A stretch of 39,504 nucleotides of DNA from a virus, in IMG/VR virus record IMGVR_UViG_3300009001_000023, positions 1-39,504 of that record. One strand, given 5' to 3'. The notes beneath the pieces are model-generated. The model was not told where the DNA came from and did not search any database. It was given only the letters and a program-made list of their open reading frames with translations. A program made the position numbers and the translations under genes. Below, piece after piece: positions 37,692 through 39,504 of the stretch. How positions within the stretch are numbered: position 1 is the first letter of the stretch; every line of letters begins with the position of its first letter.

Positions 37692-37734
37692 GTTGTCCTC
37701 TGTCTTATTCGTACTTTAGTGTTTCTGTCCCAAC

Positions 37735-37740
37735 TATTGT
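37735..37740 (-). promoter_or_regulatory. Candidate TACAAT -10 box before GH130-like gene
   Basis: Minus strand AGTACAATAG between the tRNA and the gene, about 40 nt before ATG 37691. No clear -35. Confidence 0.3.
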
Positions 37741-37749
37741 ACTACTCAG

Positions 37750-37822
37750 AGCCCCCTGCCGGGTTCGAACCGACGACATCTTCATTACAAGTGAAGTGCT
37801 CTACCAACTGAGCTAAAGGGGC
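37750..37822 (-). tRNA. tRNA-Thr (anticodon UGU)
   Basis: 73 nt forming a complete cloverleaf on the minus strand: acceptor GCCCCTT with AGGGGGC (one G-U pair), a D-arm with AGTTGGTAGA, anticodon stem CTTCA/TGAAG with loop CTTGTAA (anticodon TGT, reading ACA) and the T-arm GGTTCGAACC. CCA is not encoded. It lies between the small ORF and the GH130-like gene. A phage copy would help read ACA codons. Confidence 0.95.
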
Positions 37823-37848
37823 GTACTAGAAAGATACCAAAAGAAAAG

Positions 37849-37880
37849 ACCCCCGCCGACGGTCGGGGGCCTTTCTCTTT
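37849..37880. terminator. Bidirectional intrinsic terminator
   Basis: CCCCCG (37850-37855) pairs with CGGGGG (37864-37869), with a small inner stem. The plus strand continues CCTTTCTCTTTTT and the minus strand TCTTTTCTTTT. It ends the leftward nrdB unit before the tRNA. Confidence 0.75.
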
Positions 37881-37885
37881 TTAGT

Positions 37886-38032
37886 TTAGTGCTCGGTTAT
37901 CTTGTAACTCTCGATAACTCGATTAGCGACCAGCCAGTTCCAGAACGATTCGACTGTTTCTTTCCGAGGCCCTTCTATGTTGTAGGTCCTCGTCTTGTCT
38001 TTGTTCTGAACTTCAACCACTTCGTATGTCAT
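37886..38032 (-). CDS. Small hypothetical protein (48 aa)
   Basis: Starts MTYEVVEVQNKDKTRTYNIE at ATG 38032 behind GGAAGGGA. The second half is helical with two Trp (ETVESFWNWLVANRVIESYK). It lies after the nrdB unit and just before the terminator, in the same leftward transcript. Probably a small accessory protein; no family recognised. Confidence 0.75.
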   Translation of the reverse strand: MTYEVVEVQNKDKTRTYNIEGPRKETVESFWNWLVANRVIESYKITEH

Positions 38033-38064
38033 TTTGTCCCTTCCTATGTGGTGGATGTTATCTA

Positions 38065-38103
38065 TTATTTCTTACCACAGGTGCACTTGTCTCCGCAAGA
38101 CAT
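38065..38103 (-). CDS. Possible 12-residue Cys-rich peptide
   Basis: ATG 38103 lies 2 nt after the nrdB stop and opens the reading MSCGDKCTCGKK followed by TAA. Three cysteines in 12 residues suggest a metal-binding or redox peptide. There is no convincing Shine-Dalgarno, so this may be chance. Confidence 0.3.
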   Translation of the reverse strand: MSCGDKCTCGKK

Positions 38104-38105
38104 AA

Positions 38106-39086
38106 TTAACTTACTTTCGCATTGACCTCATACGAGGTGTTGGTGGACTCGAAGAAGTTGACCAACTGCAAGGTGTCGTTTGCCGTTGCCATCCACTTCG
38201 CAGGGTTGGTCACGTTGTAGTGAGCCGGGAAGCCCAACTCCTCAAACCGACGGTCAGCAAGATACTTCGTGTACTGACTGACGTAGTTGTGGTTGAGACC
38301 GAGGATTCCGTTCGGGAACATCTCCTCGTTGTAAGCACATTCCATCTCAACAGCGTCCAGAATCATCTGCTTGACCTCAGCAACGAACTCGTCCGTCACA
38401 ATCTCGGGGTTCTCTTCCAGAACGGTGAGGATGAGGTTGATGCCGAACTTCAGGTGCAGGGACTCGTCACGAACAACCCAGTCGATGAGAGATGCGTAGT
38501 TCCTGAGCAGGTTGCGCTGGCGGAAAGACAGAGCAACCATGAAGCCCGAGTAGAACCAGATGCCTTCCATGATGATGTTGTACGCCACGAGGTTCCGCAC
38601 AAAGTCCTGCTTGCCCTCAACCGTGTCGATGTCCAGAGTGTCCTCGGTCATGCGCTTGATGAACTTGGTCTCGAACTCTTCCTTGCGAGCAATCGTTTCT
38701 GACTCGATGTGCTGAGCGTAGATTCGCTCTCGGTCAACGGGGAAAGTCTCAAGGACGTACTCGAAGCTCATGCAGTGGTTGGCTTCTTCCCACATCTGCT
38801 TGGCGAGGTAGAGATGCGCCTCGGGTGCGTTGACGTAAGGGTAGACACCAAACGCAAGAGCCTTGTTGACGATGAGCTCGCTGGGGTTGAAGAACGACAT
38901 CAAGAACTCAAGAGCGTGACGTTCTTCGTCCGTCATCTTCTTAAAGTCAGCGATGTCCTCACCTAACTGAATCTCGTTAGGGAACCAAGTGTTAGCAACC
39001 GCTTGGTCGTAGAGGTCCATTGCCCACTGATAACGAACTGGTTTGAGGAGCAGACCTTCTTGAATTCCCGTTCCTAGGATGCCCAT
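38106..39086 (-). CDS. nrdB: Class I ribonucleotide reductase beta subunit, radical Tyr replaced by Phe
   Basis: 326 residues from ATG 39086, which overlaps the stop of the micro-ORF by one base (TAATG). All six metal ligands expected for the ferritin-like R2 fold are present: E70 (FFNPSELIVN), E101 and H104 (MWEEANHCMSFEYVL), E174 (IMEGIWFYSG), and E208 and H211 (RDESLHLKFG). The residue seven after E101, where class Ia and Ib enzymes hold the radical tyrosine, is Phe108. Glu as first ligand and Phe at that place is the pattern of class Ic enzymes (Chlamydia type, Mn/Fe cofactor). It makes the radical for NrdA, which reduces ribonucleotides for DNA synthesis. No NrdA gene is in the window. 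Confidence 0.92.
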   Translation of the reverse strand: MGILGTGIQEGLLLKPVRYQWAMDLYDQAVANTWFPNEIQLGEDIADFKKMTDEERHALEFLMSFFNPSELIVNKALAFGVYPYVNAPEAHLYLAKQMWEEANHCMSFEYVLETFPVDRERIYAQHIESETIARKEEFETKFIKRMTEDTLDIDTVEGKQDFVRNLVAYNIIMEGIWFYSGFMVALSFRQRNLLRNYASLIDWVVRDESLHLKFGINLILTVLEENPEIVTDEFVAEVKQMILDAVEMECAYNEEMFPNGILGLNHNYVSQYTKYLADRRFEELGFPAHYNVTNPAKWMATANDTLQLVNFFESTNTSYEVNAKVS

Positions 39087-39163
39087 TACTGGCAGCTCTC
39101 GCACTGAAGTGCTTCCATGGGGTCAGTGGGACAGGCATAGCCGTCAATGATTTCGGGGTCCAT
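39086..39163 (-). CDS. 25-residue CxxC micro-ORF upstream of nrdB
   Basis: Starts MDPEIIDGYACPTDPMEALQ and ends CESCQ, ATG 39163 with AGGAG 5 nt upstream; its stop overlaps the nrdB start by one base (TAATG), so the two are coupled. The end ...C-x(9)-C-E-S-C-Q resembles the flexible C-terminal redox tail of RNR alpha subunits, which commonly ends in a CxxC. It may be a detached tail acting in trans, the end of a split nrdA, or only a short leader peptide. The start signal is strong. Confidence 0.7.
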   Translation of the reverse strand: MDPEIIDGYACPTDPMEALQCESCQ

Positions 39164-39361
39164 AATTTCTCCTAGAAATGAAAAAAGGGGGCGGTTTGGG
39201 GGAAGAAAAAACGCTCAAAGAAAGAGCGTTAGAAATCCAACGTACCGTGTATCGCTACACGCTACAGACCGCATAAACACAGGGGAGTAGGCGCATCCGC
39301 TTACTTGAGCCGATGTAAAAAAGTCCAAAGTGCTTCAAAAGTATTTGCACTCTTTAGTGGA
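39164..39361 (-). ncRNA. Structured leader RNA of the nrdB unit (putative)
   Basis: A minus-strand transcript from the TATAAT at 39367-39372 would begin near 39361. It would carry a 5' hairpin (39322-39363, AGTCCA/TGGACT and AGTGC/GCACT), a hairpin with a GCGA tetraloop (39246-39261, stem CGTGTA/TACACG) and then an intrinsic terminator (39205-39230) only 40 nt before ATG 39163. No other promoter fits between terminator and gene. This points to attenuation or a riboswitch-like control. No known RNA family is recognised. Confidence 0.4.
39205..39230 (-). terminator. Intrinsic terminator inside nrdB leader
   Basis: Minus strand AACGCTC-TTTCTTT-GAGCGTT followed by TTTTTCTT. The 7-bp stem and T-run are convincing, and it faces the nrdB unit. 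Confidence 0.75.
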
Positions 39362-39374
39362 CTTGTATTATACT
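39345..39374 (+). promoter_or_regulatory. Promoter TTGCAC-N18-TATACT (rightward), overlapping leftward TATAAT
   Basis: TTGCAC 39345-39350, 18 nt, TATACT 39369-39374, serving the gene at 39413. The leftward TATAAT (39367-39372) overlaps it. The -35 lies within the inverted repeat 39322-39363, a possible operator. Confidence 0.6.
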
Positions 39375-39412
39375 TTTTAGGTAAGCTTGAATGACGTAAC
39401 GAAAGGTCCATT

Positions 39413-39504
39413 ATGGATAGACGAGCGGAAATTGCTCGCACTAACGCAATACTGATTAGTAGTGGGTATCTGTTTCTCCCGATGCTCTTTGTGCCACTAG
39501 AAAC
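39413..39504 (+). CDS. Start of a rightward gene (cut by window edge)
   Basis: ATG 39413 with AAAGG upstream opens MDRRAEIARTNAILISSGYL then FLPMLFVPLE to the window edge (30 codons). After a charged helix comes a hydrophobic segment, so it may be a membrane protein. Too short to identify. Confidence 0.6.
   Translation, partial: MDRRAEIARTNAILISSGYLFLPMLFVPLE

Noticed and set aside
37750-37822. tRNA-Thr as an integration (attachment) site for the recombinase.
   Set aside because: The recombinase is a small resolvase/invertase type 10 kb away and no duplicated tRNA end is seen in the window.

Overview
The window looks like part of a double-stranded DNA tailed-phage genome, about half G+C, with tightly packed short genes. 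Terminase subunits, long fibre proteins, a primase-helicase, ThyX and NrdB are all present and there is no host housekeeping gene. An actinobacterial host is inferred. The grounds are a small zinc-ribbon protein of a type I associate with actinobacteria (36465-36713), an SbcD/Mre11-type phosphoesterase and an HTH gene of actinophage style, and promoter spacing that implies leaderless mRNAs, which are common in actinobacteria. The fibre domains (HGF/FCCH-like repeats, collagen-like Gly-X-Y, an N-terminal anchor shared with cyanophage fibres) are typical of aquatic phages.

Layout. Positions 1-16907 (minus strand) are an adhesion and tail-fibre block: a giant HGF-repeat protein cut by the window edge, a fibre protein ending in a fibrinogen/intelectin-like domain, three collagen-like proteins sharing one N-terminal anchor, a seven-bladed propeller, a small companion ORF, and a 1621-residue collagen-like fibre. 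Positions 17019-19154 (minus) hold a metallophosphoesterase, an HTH protein and a one-TM holin-like protein. Positions 19349-21934 (plus) encode a PrimPol-D5 helicase. Positions 21935-28901 (minus) are one long operon: PD-(D/E)XK-like protein, membrane protein, small ORF, ThyX, zinc-ribbon ORF, serine recombinase, a large exported PE-rich protein, a membrane protein, then small and large terminase. Positions 29020-37691 are an accessory region of short genes on alternating strands, including a cytidylyltransferase, a pyruvyltransferase-like enzyme and a GH130-like protein, plus a virion structural protein. Positions 37750-39504 hold tRNA-Thr, a small ORF, NrdB with a CxxC micro-ORF, a structured leader region and the start of a rightward gene.

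Two regulatory patterns stand out between 29 and 37 kb. First, genes that begin a transcription unit have a TANNNT box ending almost always exactly 6 nt before the start codon and usually no Shine-Dalgarno, so their mRNAs are probably leaderless. Second, many downstream genes begin right after a conserved element of about 20 bp (core GGGAGCCCGAAAAA) that carries the ribosome-binding site and abuts the previous stop codon. This resembles the start-associated sequences described in cluster K mycobacteriophages. A third point is NrdB: its radical-tyrosine position is Phe, and it lies behind a CxxC micro-ORF and a leader containing an intrinsic terminator.

All functional calls come from reading motifs by eye. 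No database search was run.
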